Origin: Geminocystis sp. NIES-3709
Lineage (GTDB): Bacteria; Cyanobacteriota; Cyanobacteriia; Cyanobacteriales; Cyanobacteriaceae
Assembly (NCBI RefSeq): GCF_001548115.1
Contig: NZ_AP014824.1
Span: 1 to 49,712 of the forward strand
Direction: 5' to 3'
Length of the DNA stretch: 49,712 nt
Shown: one piece after another, positions 8,674-15,998 of the stretch
How positions within the stretch are numbered: the stretch's first letter is position 1
Layout of the letters: every line of letters begins with the position of its first letter
Notes under the pieces: generated by a model
Database searches by the model: none
What the model saw: the letters and a program-made list of their open reading frames with translations, nothing else
What the model was told of the DNA's origin: nothing
Made by a program: the position numbers and the translations under genes

Positions 8674-9462
8674 ATGGATGAAAATGTAGAACTCATATTA
8701 GAAGCATTAAAAGAACTAAAAAAACATTTAAAATGTTCTGACAATGATAAATATAATAGTCTCGAATTTGTTAAAGCTAAAAGTATTAGAGAAATAGAAA
8801 ATATACTAATAATATTCTATTTGGAAGATTTAGAAGATCAATCATTAAAATTTGAACAGTATCATATAAACCATGATTCATTTCTTAATTATCATCAACT
8901 ATTAAGGACACAATTAGAAGCCGATAATTTAAGAATGATAATTGCTAGGTATAGAAATGATTTTATGGATTTTTGTCGATTTGCTTGGTTGCAAATAGAG
9001 CCTATAATTGATTTTTTAATACAAACTAATTATCGATATAATAATGATTTATTTCAAAATGCTTATGTTGTGGTTTCTAACAATATTTCAGATAATTCTA
9101 CGAGAGAAAATTTTATTAGGATAATTAATCAAAATGATATGACAAAAGTATGGATGCAACAAAAAATAGAGTTATCTTTGATAATAATATCTAATAATTC
9201 AGATAATATCTATCAAGATAGACTAAATGAAGAAAGAAAAAACTATTTATTACTACTTAGTATTTATAAATTAAGAAATATTGCTAGTCATAGAGAAGAA
9301 GGAAAAACAATTATCCAAAGAATTGAAAATATCAACTATAATGTTGTTAAAAATAAAGTTTCTGAACTATACAACCTAAAGCCATATTTATCAATAAAAA
9401 AAACTATTCATTGGTTTATTTGTCGTTGTAATCAATGGATTCCACCACAAGCCAGAAGATAA
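8674..9462 (+). CDS. HEPN-domain-like protein, candidate retron effector
   Basis: Protein of 262 residues, mostly helical. It contains RNIASH at 201-206, which fits the R-x4-6-H catalytic signature of HEPN ribonucleases, within the context SIYKLRNIASHREEGK. The stretch FCRFAWLQIEPIIDF (about 100-114) resembles the amphipathic first helices of HEPN folds. HEPN proteins commonly act as RNA-cleaving toxins in abortive infection and TA systems. Its position, 41 bases after the retron RT and 27 bases before the next gene, makes it the obvious effector of the retron, kept inactive by RT-msDNA in the usual model. I do not recognise it as a member of a named retron type. No membrane segment or signal peptide is seen. 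Family assignment rests on one motif and helical context, so it is moderately certain. Confidence 0.6.
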   Translation: MDENVELILEALKELKKHLKCSDNDKYNSLEFVKAKSIREIENILIIFYLEDLEDQSLKFEQYHINHDSFLNYHQLLRTQLEADNLRMIIARYRNDFMDFCRFAWLQIEPIIDFLIQTNYRYNNDLFQNAYVVVSNNISDNSTRENFIRIINQNDMTKVWMQQKIELSLIIISNNSDNIYQDRLNEERKNYLLLLSIYKLRNIASHREEGKTIIQRIENINYNVVKNKVSELYNLKPYLSIKKTIHWFICRCNQWIPPQARR

Positions 9463-9488
9463 TTATTAATCTTTAAATACTACTTTCT

Positions 9489-11540
9489 ATGTCTATCATC
9501 TCACATATTTTAATTGGTTGTCCTAGTAGCGGAAAATCAACCCTCGCTAATCATATAATTAAACAAGACTCTAATTATCAAATTATCTCTACCGATAAAG
9601 TTAGAGAAAAACTTTTTGGTGATGAAAATATACAGGGAGATTGGCAGTTAATTGAAGCTGAAATATTTAAACAAATTGAGAGTCATATTAATACTGGAAA
9701 ACCGATTATTTATGATGCCACTAACGCTAAAAGATGGTGGCGAATTTCTCTCCTTAAACAGTTAGCTAAATATCACAATATTAACTGGATTGGTTGGTAT
9801 TTAAAAACTCCTTTAAATGTTTGTCAACAATGGAATAAAAGACGTTCTCGTCAAGTACCAGATGATGTTATTATTGCCATGAATCAATCCCTAAGAAATT
9901 TTCCTCCCCTTCCTGCGGAGGGTTTTTTAGCTGTTTATGATATACCCTTTAGAGATGGTAAATTAGAAGTTAATCAGTTTAATAATAAACTAACAAAATT
10001 AAATCGAGTTCAAGTTAATCGTCATAATCGCACCGCCAATAGTAAAGTAAAATTTCATCCTTATTCAAGGTTAATTGATTTCGATCGACTTTTGCACCTC
10101 ATCAGCTTAATTATTAAATATCCGAATCTGGGTAATCTATCAGAATCTAATCCTGAATTAATTAGGGAAATATTTGGAGAGGAGATTAAATTTGAGTGTG
10201 AAATAGAAGAAATTTGTGGCATTTTAGCTAAAGAAATCAGCTCTATTTATGCTCAACCAGAAGCCATTAAACAAGACTTAATCTGGTTAGAAAAAATGGG
10301 GATTATTAATCAACAAAATTATGAACCATTACCAGATATTGAAATAGTAAATATTGACGATTTAGTAACCCATCCTTACTCAGATATTGAACCATTTAGC
10401 AGACTCATAAAAACAATTCATTTTATCATCCATAATCCTCTAAATTATGAAGAAAAAGAGGGATGTTTGCAAAGTTTAATTAATGCTATGCAAGAAGAAA
10501 AAGTTATTAATATTAATTGCGGTGATAGTATTCGCAAAGATATAGAAAAAGTATTAAAACCCTTTGGCATTTTACCCGATTTTACCATGAAAAAAGGCTA
10601 TTTTATTGGCACTGGAATTTTATCTCAAACAGACTTAATTAAAGTATTTCGCTTATTAGAAGCCCAAGCTAATAGTTTATCAGATCCCGTTGCTTTATCT
10701 GTCTATGAAACCTTTAAAAGTCGTCTGGGAGATGCTAAAATTGCTCATCCCGAAAGTTATCCTGTCAGGGCAATTTATAATAAAAATATTGTTGATTTAA
10801 ACAGTCTATCTAATACTTCCTTAGCCCGAAAAATTGATGAAGTTGAAAGCTCGATAGAAAAGGGAGAATTATTAGAATTAAATCGCTTTATAGGTAGTGG
10901 TAAATTTATCCAAGAAACAGAAGAAAAAAACATCAATGAGGACTATTTTTTAGCTTATCCAGTGCAAATAGTTTTCCATAATATTGGGTGGTATTTAGGC
11001 TATGAATGCTTTAAAGGTAAGGATGATGGTTTATTTAAGTTCGATCGATTAGACAGGTTATTTTTAGGCAGAAAACCACATCAATCACGGGATGAAAAGC
11101 AACAAATAAACGCCTTAAATAAATTGCAAAAACTATATCAGGCTAGTGGCGGAATATTTCTTGGTAATAATGTCAAATTGCAAAAACAATATTTCGATCT
11201 AAAACAAAAAAGTAAAGCCGAAATAACTATAGGATTATGGTTTAATGACTATACTTTTAAGTTTATCAGTGAAGGTACAAATCGCTTCCCTTTACAACAA
11301 ATGAAAATGTCCCCCCGTCTTCATAAAAATAGTGAGACAAATCCCCCTTTTACTCTCAAAAAAACGGGAGATAAAAACTTTCCTAATCGTTTTCAAGTAA
11401 AATTACCATTATGGTCATTAGAAGATATTGATTTATTACGATGGATTGTCGGTTTTGGTGGGCAAGTTAAGGTAATTAATCCCCCTGAATTAGTGAATAA
11501 AGTTAAACAAATAGGAGAGGCTATTGCTCTTTTATATTAA
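9489..11540 (+). CDS. P-loop polynucleotide-kinase-like ATPase fused to WYL domain
   Basis: Protein of 683 residues. The N-terminus (1-150) is an AAA_33/Pnkp-type kinase: Walker A GCPSSGKST (10-18), STDKVREKLFG, a downstream YDATNAK (75-81), and the lid-like RRSRQVPDDVI followed by FPPLPAEGF. The middle (about 190-430) is helical and may hold winged-helix DNA-binding units. From about residue 484 a WYL domain follows (FHNIGWYLGYEC, then KFDRLDRLF), and the last 100 residues (LPLWSLEDIDLLRW, then VKVINPPEL) resemble the WCX extension. WYL proteins are ligand-sensing regulators often controlling phage-defence genes. Kinase plus WYL in one chain suggests a nucleic-acid-sensing or repair switch. 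It starts 27 bases after the HEPN gene, so it may be part of the retron operon or its regulator. It ends 3 bases from a convergent toxin gene. Confidence 0.75.
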   Translation: MSIISHILIGCPSSGKSTLANHIIKQDSNYQIISTDKVREKLFGDENIQGDWQLIEAEIFKQIESHINTGKPIIYDATNAKRWWRISLLKQLAKYHNINWIGWYLKTPLNVCQQWNKRRSRQVPDDVIIAMNQSLRNFPPLPAEGFLAVYDIPFRDGKLEVNQFNNKLTKLNRVQVNRHNRTANSKVKFHPYSRLIDFDRLLHLISLIIKYPNLGNLSESNPELIREIFGEEIKFECEIEEICGILAKEISSIYAQPEAIKQDLIWLEKMGIINQQNYEPLPDIEIVNIDDLVTHPYSDIEPFSRLIKTIHFIIHNPLNYEEKEGCLQSLINAMQEEKVININCGDSIRKDIEKVLKPFGILPDFTMKKGYFIGTGILSQTDLIKVFRLLEAQANSLSDPVALSVYETFKSRLGDAKIAHPESYPVRAIYNKNIVDLNSLSNTSLARKIDEVESSIEKGELLELNRFIGSGKFIQETEEKNINEDYFLAYPVQIVFHNIGWYLGYECFKGKDDGLFKFDRLDRLFLGRKPHQSRDEKQQINALNKLQKLYQASGGIFLGNNVKLQKQYFDLKQKSKAEITIGLWFNDYTFKFISEGTNRFPLQQMKMSPRLHKNSETNPPFTLKKTGDKNFPNRFQVKLPLWSLEDIDLLRWIVGFGGQVKVINPPELVNKVKQIGEAIALLY

Positions 11541-11543
11541 AGT

Positions 11544-11909
11544 TTAATTTTCTGTAGTAGAATTAACTTGATAATCTTTGATGATATTAATAATTTGTTG
11601 ATTACTAATATTAGCTTGTTCTGATTTTGTATAAACAGTTAATAAAACCACTACATCTTCTATTTTCACATAATAAATAAGACGGTATCCGCCACTTTTT
11701 CCTTTTTGAATATCACTATTTTTTACTCTTAGTTTAAACACTTGATGATTAACACCAGTGATTCTATCCCCTAATAATTCTCCCGTTTCTAATTGTTCAA
11801 TTATCGGCTTTATATCCTGAGCAATACTACGATATTTTTTCTTAAGATTGCGTAAATTACGTTTAAATGTGAGAGTAGCCTCTACGGTAATTTTCCGATT
11901 ATTCGTCAT
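11544..11909 (-). CDS. RelE/ParE-type toxin
   Basis: Protein of 121 residues with the RelE/ParE-superfamily pattern: basic helix TFKRNLRNLKKKYRSI, then LETGELLGDRI, then core strands KLRVKNSDIQKGKSGGYRLIYYV and VVLLTVYTKSEQ. Such proteins cleave mRNA on the ribosome or poison gyrase; which applies cannot be told here. The start overlaps the 3' end of the upstream antitoxin gene by 11 bases, the usual antitoxin-toxin order. It is the last gene of a four-gene minus-strand operon. Confidence 0.8.
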   Translation of the reverse strand: MTNNRKITVEATLTFKRNLRNLKKKYRSIAQDIKPIIEQLETGELLGDRITGVNHQVFKLRVKNSDIQKGKSGGYRLIYYVKIEDVVVLLTVYTKSEQANISNQQIINIIKDYQVNSTTEN

Positions 11910-12132
11910 CTTCTAAACCTTCCCAAAGTTGACTAACTGGAATAGTTTGCCCTGTCATCGCTTCATGCCAAGAGATACGAAAATCATTAATGACATCATT
12001 ACCATTTAATTGAGTCATATTACTACGGTTATATTTTTCCTGAAGATACTCCGCATAATGCAACAATTCTTCTTGTAAAGATTCAGGCATTTTTCCCAAA
12101 GTTTCTAATATTTTAGTTTGAATATTGATCAT
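11899..12132 (-). CDS. DUF2281-like antitoxin partnered with RelE toxin
   Basis: I choose the MINIQTK start at 12132; an upstream ATG at 12147 overlaps the preceding PIN gene. The first 37 residues (MINIQTKILETLGKMPESL, then QEELLHYAEYLQEKYN) are nearly the same as in the antitoxin at 12521-12754, while the C-terminal half, including FRISWHEAM and an acidic EGLEDDE end, differs. The shared half resembles DUF2281, an antitoxin N-terminal domain. The variable half should be the toxin-binding part, here serving the RelE-type toxin whose start it overlaps. Confidence 0.75.
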   Translation of the reverse strand: MINIQTKILETLGKMPESLQEELLHYAEYLQEKYNRSNMTQLNGNDVINDFRISWHEAMTGQTIPVSQLWEGLEDDE

Positions 12133-12137
12133 TGTTT

Positions 12138-12524
12138 TTATTCCCATAATATTTCAATTGGATAAGCCGAAAATTTAGTATCTTTACTCACTAAAATTAA
12201 TTCTCTTTCCATTGCCTGAATAATTAACATTCTGTCAAAAGGATCTCGATGATATAATGGTAATTTGCATAGTCTTTGAGTGTCAGCAAAAGTAATTGGT
12301 AATAAGAGAATGTCCGATAATTTTAGTTCATTTTCAATATGTTGATAACTTTTTTTAAGGGATAATTTCCCGATATTGATTTTAATGGCAATCTCCCAAA
12401 GGCTAATAATACTTAAATAAACTTTTTCGGCTGAATCAATTTTTTGTCTTAGATTAATTGGCAAATTAGGATCATTTTCTGATAACCAAATAAAAGCATG
12501 AGTATCTAATAAATAACCCTTCAT
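12138..12524 (-). CDS. VapC-like PIN-domain toxin
   Basis: Protein of 128 residues of PIN type: LLDTHAFIW supplies the first Asp, SLWEIAIK the Glu, and YHRDPFDRMLIIQA the later acidic residues, followed by VSKDTKF. This arrangement is that of cyanobacterial type II toxin PIN ribonucleases. The start overlaps the antitoxin stop by 4 bases (ATGA). Expected activity is Mg-dependent cleavage of tRNA or other RNA. Confidence 0.88.
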   Translation of the reverse strand: MKGYLLDTHAFIWLSENDPNLPINLRQKIDSAEKVYLSIISLWEIAIKINIGKLSLKKSYQHIENELKLSDILLLPITFADTQRLCKLPLYHRDPFDRMLIIQAMERELILVSKDTKFSAYPIEILWE

Positions 12525-12754
12525 CTCATGTATTCCTCAAAATCTTCTAAAGACTCATCAAAATCATCAGGTAATGGTAAAACAAAAGTGCCTTCTAAAA
12601 TGCCTGAGCGAAGTTTTTGATTAGAAGCATTTATTTTTCCATTATTTTGATTATATTTTTCCTGAAGATACTCAGCATAATGCAATAATTCTTCTTGCAG
12701 AGATACGGGCATTTTTTCTAAAGTTTTCAATATTTTTGTTTCAATATTTATCAT
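12521..12754 (-). CDS. DUF2281-like antitoxin partnered with PIN toxin
   Basis: Protein of 77 residues, first gene of the minus-strand TA operon. Residues 1-37 (MINIETKILKTLEKMPVSL, then QEELLHYAEYLQEKYN) match the downstream antitoxin closely. The C-terminus, rich in acidic and aromatic residues (VLPLPDDFDESLEDFEEYMR), resembles the toxin-wrapping tail of VapB-type antitoxins. Translational coupling to the PIN gene through a 4-base overlap supports the pairing. Confidence 0.8.
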   Translation of the reverse strand: MINIETKILKTLEKMPVSLQEELLHYAEYLQEKYNQNNGKINASNQKLRSGILEGTFVLPLPDDFDESLEDFEEYMR

Positions 12755-12797
12755 TATTTTTTATTTTTTTAGTAAATATTTTTCCAGTTCAATATAT

Positions 12798-12926
12798 TTA
12801 GAAAATAAAGTATCTAATTATGGTTTTATGGTTCATTTTTGCTCTAAATTGCAACCCATGTTTAAAAAATCTGTCAAATTCTTGATTGATAAACCAAAAC
12901 CAAATATGTGTATCAAGGATAATCAT
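12798..12926 (-). pseudogene. Truncated PIN-domain toxin remnant
   Basis: An ATG overlapping the stop of the 12923-13147 gene (ATGA) opens a 42-residue frame beginning MIILDTHIWFWFINQE, which is the first strand and helix of a PIN toxin, then quickly loses similarity and stops. The rest of the toxin is missing, so the upstream antitoxin gene is probably an orphan left after deletion. Confidence 0.7.
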
Positions 12927-13147
12927 TTTAGGCATTCCCAGTCATCTTCACTAACAATAGGGCTAACAATATCTCCTAATGTTTTTCCTTTTCCCGCTAT
13001 AAATTCAGGAGGTTGACGACGGCTAAAAACACTTTTAGAGGATTCTTCAAGAATGGTTATAATGACACGGGCAGAAGTAACTTTTGGTGTATCTTCCAAC
13101 CATTTTACTTGTCCATTGTCATAGATAGCTTCATGGCTTTTTAACAT
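12923..13147 (-). CDS. Orphan antitoxin-like protein
   Basis: About 74 residues from the likely start MLKSHEAIYDNGQVKW at 13147; the frame extends to an ATG at 13180. The opening EAIYDNGQVKWLEDTP resembles the small antitoxins (DUF104-like or related) that precede PIN toxins in cyanobacteria, followed by ARVIITILEE and a C-terminal IAGKGKTLGDIVSPIV segment. The PIN gene that should follow is reduced to a 42-residue stub overlapping its stop codon. Confidence 0.65.
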   Translation of the reverse strand: MLKSHEAIYDNGQVKWLEDTPKVTSARVIITILEESSKSVFSRRQPPEFIAGKGKTLGDIVSPIVSEDDWECLK

Positions 13148-13320
13148 ACTTTTTAACTGATAATTTAAGGCTTTTTCCACATTGTAACCAAAATCTCTTT
13201 TCCCTCAAAAAATTGATGGATTTGAAGGTTAATGAGTTTTAAGGTTCGATCGAATCTCCCTATTTTGATGACAAAGATAAGATTGATTTTGAACTAAAAT
13301 AATGAACAAAAACACTCGAT

Positions 13321-13377
13321 CGAGCTATTGCCAGAGGCTTAACACCTGAAATTTTAGCAGATATTCTGAATGACTAA
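13321..13377 (+). pseudogene. C-terminal remnant of an antitoxin gene
   Basis: The frame RAIARGLTPEILADILND followed by a stop matches the C-terminus of the 73-residue antitoxin at 19642-19863 (QAIANGMTPEILESILNDEN). No upstream part of the gene is present. It is a degraded relic of a second copy of that TA antitoxin. Confidence 0.6.
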
Positions 13378-13470
13378 CTTATTTTCCTCGTTCGCATTTA
13401 ATGATAGATAATTTCATAAATGTCGGGATATGATAAATATAACCGTTGAAAACTAACACCAAAACCAATT

Positions 13471-14304
13471 ATGACTCATCCTAACTCAGAGGATAAAATC
13501 ATTTTTCAGCAACTTATTCAACCTTGGCAGTTATCAGAATATTCTTTAACTTCACTAATTGGACAACATACAGCAGTAAAAGATAAATCAGCCCAAATTC
13601 TTGAAAGTATCAACAATCAAATTAAGGAAAAATTATTAACAATTAAAGTGTGTTGTAATGATGAAAATGAATGCCAAACTTTACCTAAATTAATCAAAGA
13701 ACGTGCTTATTATTTAGCGGTTTATTTAACTAACTCTACAGACATGGCATTAGTGAATCATTGTGATGAGGAAATTTGCGAGGCTTTATCTAAATTAAAC
13801 ATTCAAAATCCTGAGCAACTTTACTACTATTTAGCTGAAATAGACTACCAACAACATTTATATAATTATTATCAAAAAAGCAGTAATATCTTGTTATATG
13901 TTGGAGCGTGGAATAGTCGCAAAAATATCAAAATAGGAGAATATTTAATTGAAGCCTTACAACTTGATAAAAATACAATTTCTCCCGAAAAATTATTAGA
14001 TTTATTAGAAGATCCTCTCCATGAAATCGTTAAGGAATTTAGGGACAATGGTTTAGAAGTTTCCCCAATAAAATCTGATCAAGAAAATACTAATCTTTCG
14101 GACAATGATCTGTGGGATAAAGACGAAATAGAGGAAGATGAAGAAGATTGGGATGAGGAAGAATCAGAAGCAAATTATTATCAAGACCATAATGATTATG
14201 ATGATGATTACTACTATAGTAGTCCAGATCCCTTTGATGGGGTAGATTGGGGAGATCCTTCTACTTTTAACCAAGCCGCATGGGATCAATTTCGTGACGA
14301 TTAA
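13471..14304 (+). CDS. Hypothetical protein with highly acidic C-terminus
   Basis: Protein of 277 residues, not recognised. Residues 1-200 are soluble and mainly helical (LIQPWQLSEYSLTSLIG, KERAYYLAVYL). Residues about 210-277 are extremely acidic and Tyr-rich (DEIEEDEEDWDEEESE, YDDDYYYSSPD), ending in FNQAAWDQFRDD. It begins the plus-strand cluster that continues with a zinc-ribbon protein and McrB/McrC. An acidic tail could mimic nucleic acid or bind a basic partner, but this is speculation. The start is an ATG; no strong ribosome-binding site is visible. Confidence 0.6.
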   Translation: MTHPNSEDKIIFQQLIQPWQLSEYSLTSLIGQHTAVKDKSAQILESINNQIKEKLLTIKVCCNDENECQTLPKLIKERAYYLAVYLTNSTDMALVNHCDEEICEALSKLNIQNPEQLYYYLAEIDYQQHLYNYYQKSSNILLYVGAWNSRKNIKIGEYLIEALQLDKNTISPEKLLDLLEDPLHEIVKEFRDNGLEVSPIKSDQENTNLSDNDLWDKDEIEEDEEDWDEEESEANYYQDHNDYDDDYYYSSPDPFDGVDWGDPSTFNQAAWDQFRDD

Positions 14305-14358
14305 CACAGCCTGAAAAATAATGTTATATGTAAAATTCGCTTCGTGAGGTATTACTTA

Positions 14359-14700
14359 ATGATTGACTATTCAAAAATACAAAAAGATTCTTTTCTAAAA
14401 TTTAAGACAAATGACGGTAATGATAACGATCTTTATATTGTTATAAGCAATAATCCTTTTAAACAAGAATTGACGGTTAAATGGTACTATCCAATGCAAA
14501 ATCAACAAAACTTAAAAACATTGAAATATCAAGAACTTGATCAATATGATATAGAAGTATTCTCACCTAATGTAATTATTTCATGTCCAGACTGTCATGG
14601 AACTGGAACGGTAATTAATGGTTATTCAACTATGGGGGGAGCAAATCCCACTCATCAAAATTGCAAAAGGTGTTATACCAATGGTTATATAGTAAAGTAA
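14359..14700 (+). CDS. Small zinc-ribbon protein (DnaJ-like CxxC pairs)
   Basis: About 113 residues from the ATG at 14359, which has GTGAGG just upstream; a GTG at 14344 is the alternative start. The C-terminus has CPDCHGTGT and, about 20 residues later, CKRCYTNGY, the paired CxxCxGxG-like zinc ribbon of the DnaJ central domain. The N-terminal half (YIVISNNPFKQELTVKWYYP) looks like a small beta-rich domain. It lies 158 bases before mcrB and may be an accessory of that cluster. Confidence 0.6.
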   Translation: MIDYSKIQKDSFLKFKTNDGNDNDLYIVISNNPFKQELTVKWYYPMQNQQNLKTLKYQELDQYDIEVFSPNVIISCPDCHGTGTVINGYSTMGGANPTHQNCKRCYTNGYIVK

Positions 14701-14857
14701 CTGATATTAATTCAATCTATAACTGTTAATGTAGTGAAAAATATTGATTCACTTTTTTTTATTGCATCTTTATTTTCTCACCTACACAAAATTATAGTAT
14801 TCTGGTTTTATGCTCTATGTTTATTAGTCTATTCATTCCCTATAGTTAAAACTTGAT

Positions 14858-15961
14858 ATGCCAAATACTCCCATTCAAAAAATTCTTTTTGGTTGCCCCG
14901 GTACAGGAAAAAGTTATCGAATTTCTAATAATGATGATGGTGGTATTGCTCAAAAAGACTTAGATATAGATAATAACTCTGATAATATTATCAAAACTGT
15001 ATTTCATCCAGAATATACTTATGGTGATTTTATGGGTAAATTAGTACCAATTACTAACGAAGCGGGAAAAGTAGAATACAACTTTTATGGAGGTCATTTT
15101 TTAAGAGCTTTAATTAAGGCATATAAAAATATGATTGAGGCTCATTATAGGTTAAAAACAGAAAGTTATGATAATGTTCTTCTTGTCATAGATGAGATAA
15201 ATAGAGGTAATTCATCTGCTATTTTTGGCACAGTTTTTCAATTACTAGATCGAGAAACAGAAGATAATCCTTTAAAAAGTTTAAAAGGATGGTCAAGTTA
15301 TCCGATTAATTTAACAGAAATAGAATTTAATTATTTTCAAAAAGCTATAGGTATAAAAGAAGACACTACTGGTAAGGACGGAAATAAATATAGTTTAGGT
15401 AAATTTATTCAAGAAAAATCTTTTGCGGAATTTCAGGAAGAGATAAAGTTTTTTAACTTAAATATAGAAAGTATGGGTATAAGAATACCCCCCAATTTAT
15501 CTATTATTGCTACCATGAATACTTCTGATAACTCCATTTATTTTATGGATAATGCTTTTAAAAGACGTTGGGATTGGGAATATGTGGATTGGGATGACGA
15601 TTTTGCAAAAATAATTCCATCAGCTAAATATGGTAAAGATGGCGATTTAAAATGGGATAATGAATGGAAGAAATTAGTCAAAAATCTAAATACATTTATT
15701 AAACAAAATGCTAACTCTATTAGAGGTGGCAAAATAGAAGATATGCAGATTGGTTATTACTTTATAAAAGATGATTTCGTTAGTGCAGAAAAAATAAGAA
15801 ATAAGTTAATGTTTTTTATTTGGGATAGTATTTTTAATCGAGATAAAACACCTTTACAAAAACTTCTTAAAGTAGATAAAAAAGACCTTGTTACTTTTGG
15901 AGACTTTATCAAACAACATAATGAATTTGTCATTAACCTTTTGCAGGGAAAATTTGAATAG
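14858..15961 (+). CDS. McrB-like AAA+ NTPase
   Basis: Protein of 367 residues with Walker A GCPGTGKS (12-19), Walker B VLLVIDEINRG (107-117) and the McrB family signature as MNTSDNS (about 219-225), followed by the arginine-finger stretch FKRRWDWEYVDW. McrB hexamers use GTP to drive translocation and activate the McrC nuclease on modified or foreign DNA. The protein lacks a sizeable N-terminal DNA-reading domain: the P-loop starts at residue 12, whereas E. coli McrB carries about 160 residues before it. Target recognition must therefore come from a partner or from an insertion such as about 150-205. The McrC gene follows 37 bases later. Confidence 0.9.
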   Translation: MPNTPIQKILFGCPGTGKSYRISNNDDGGIAQKDLDIDNNSDNIIKTVFHPEYTYGDFMGKLVPITNEAGKVEYNFYGGHFLRALIKAYKNMIEAHYRLKTESYDNVLLVIDEINRGNSSAIFGTVFQLLDRETEDNPLKSLKGWSSYPINLTEIEFNYFQKAIGIKEDTTGKDGNKYSLGKFIQEKSFAEFQEEIKFFNLNIESMGIRIPPNLSIIATMNTSDNSIYFMDNAFKRRWDWEYVDWDDDFAKIIPSAKYGKDGDLKWDNEWKKLVKNLNTFIKQNANSIRGGKIEDMQIGYYFIKDDFVSAEKIRNKLMFFIWDSIFNRDKTPLQKLLKVDKKDLVTFGDFIKQHNEFVINLLQGKFE

Positions 15962-15998
15962 CTTTATAATTTATTATTTTATTTAGTTACAATTATTT

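Noticed and set aside
12828-13016. Plus-strand frame of 62 codons
   Set aside because: It is antisense to the orphan antitoxin and the PIN stub, both of which have clear family patterns.
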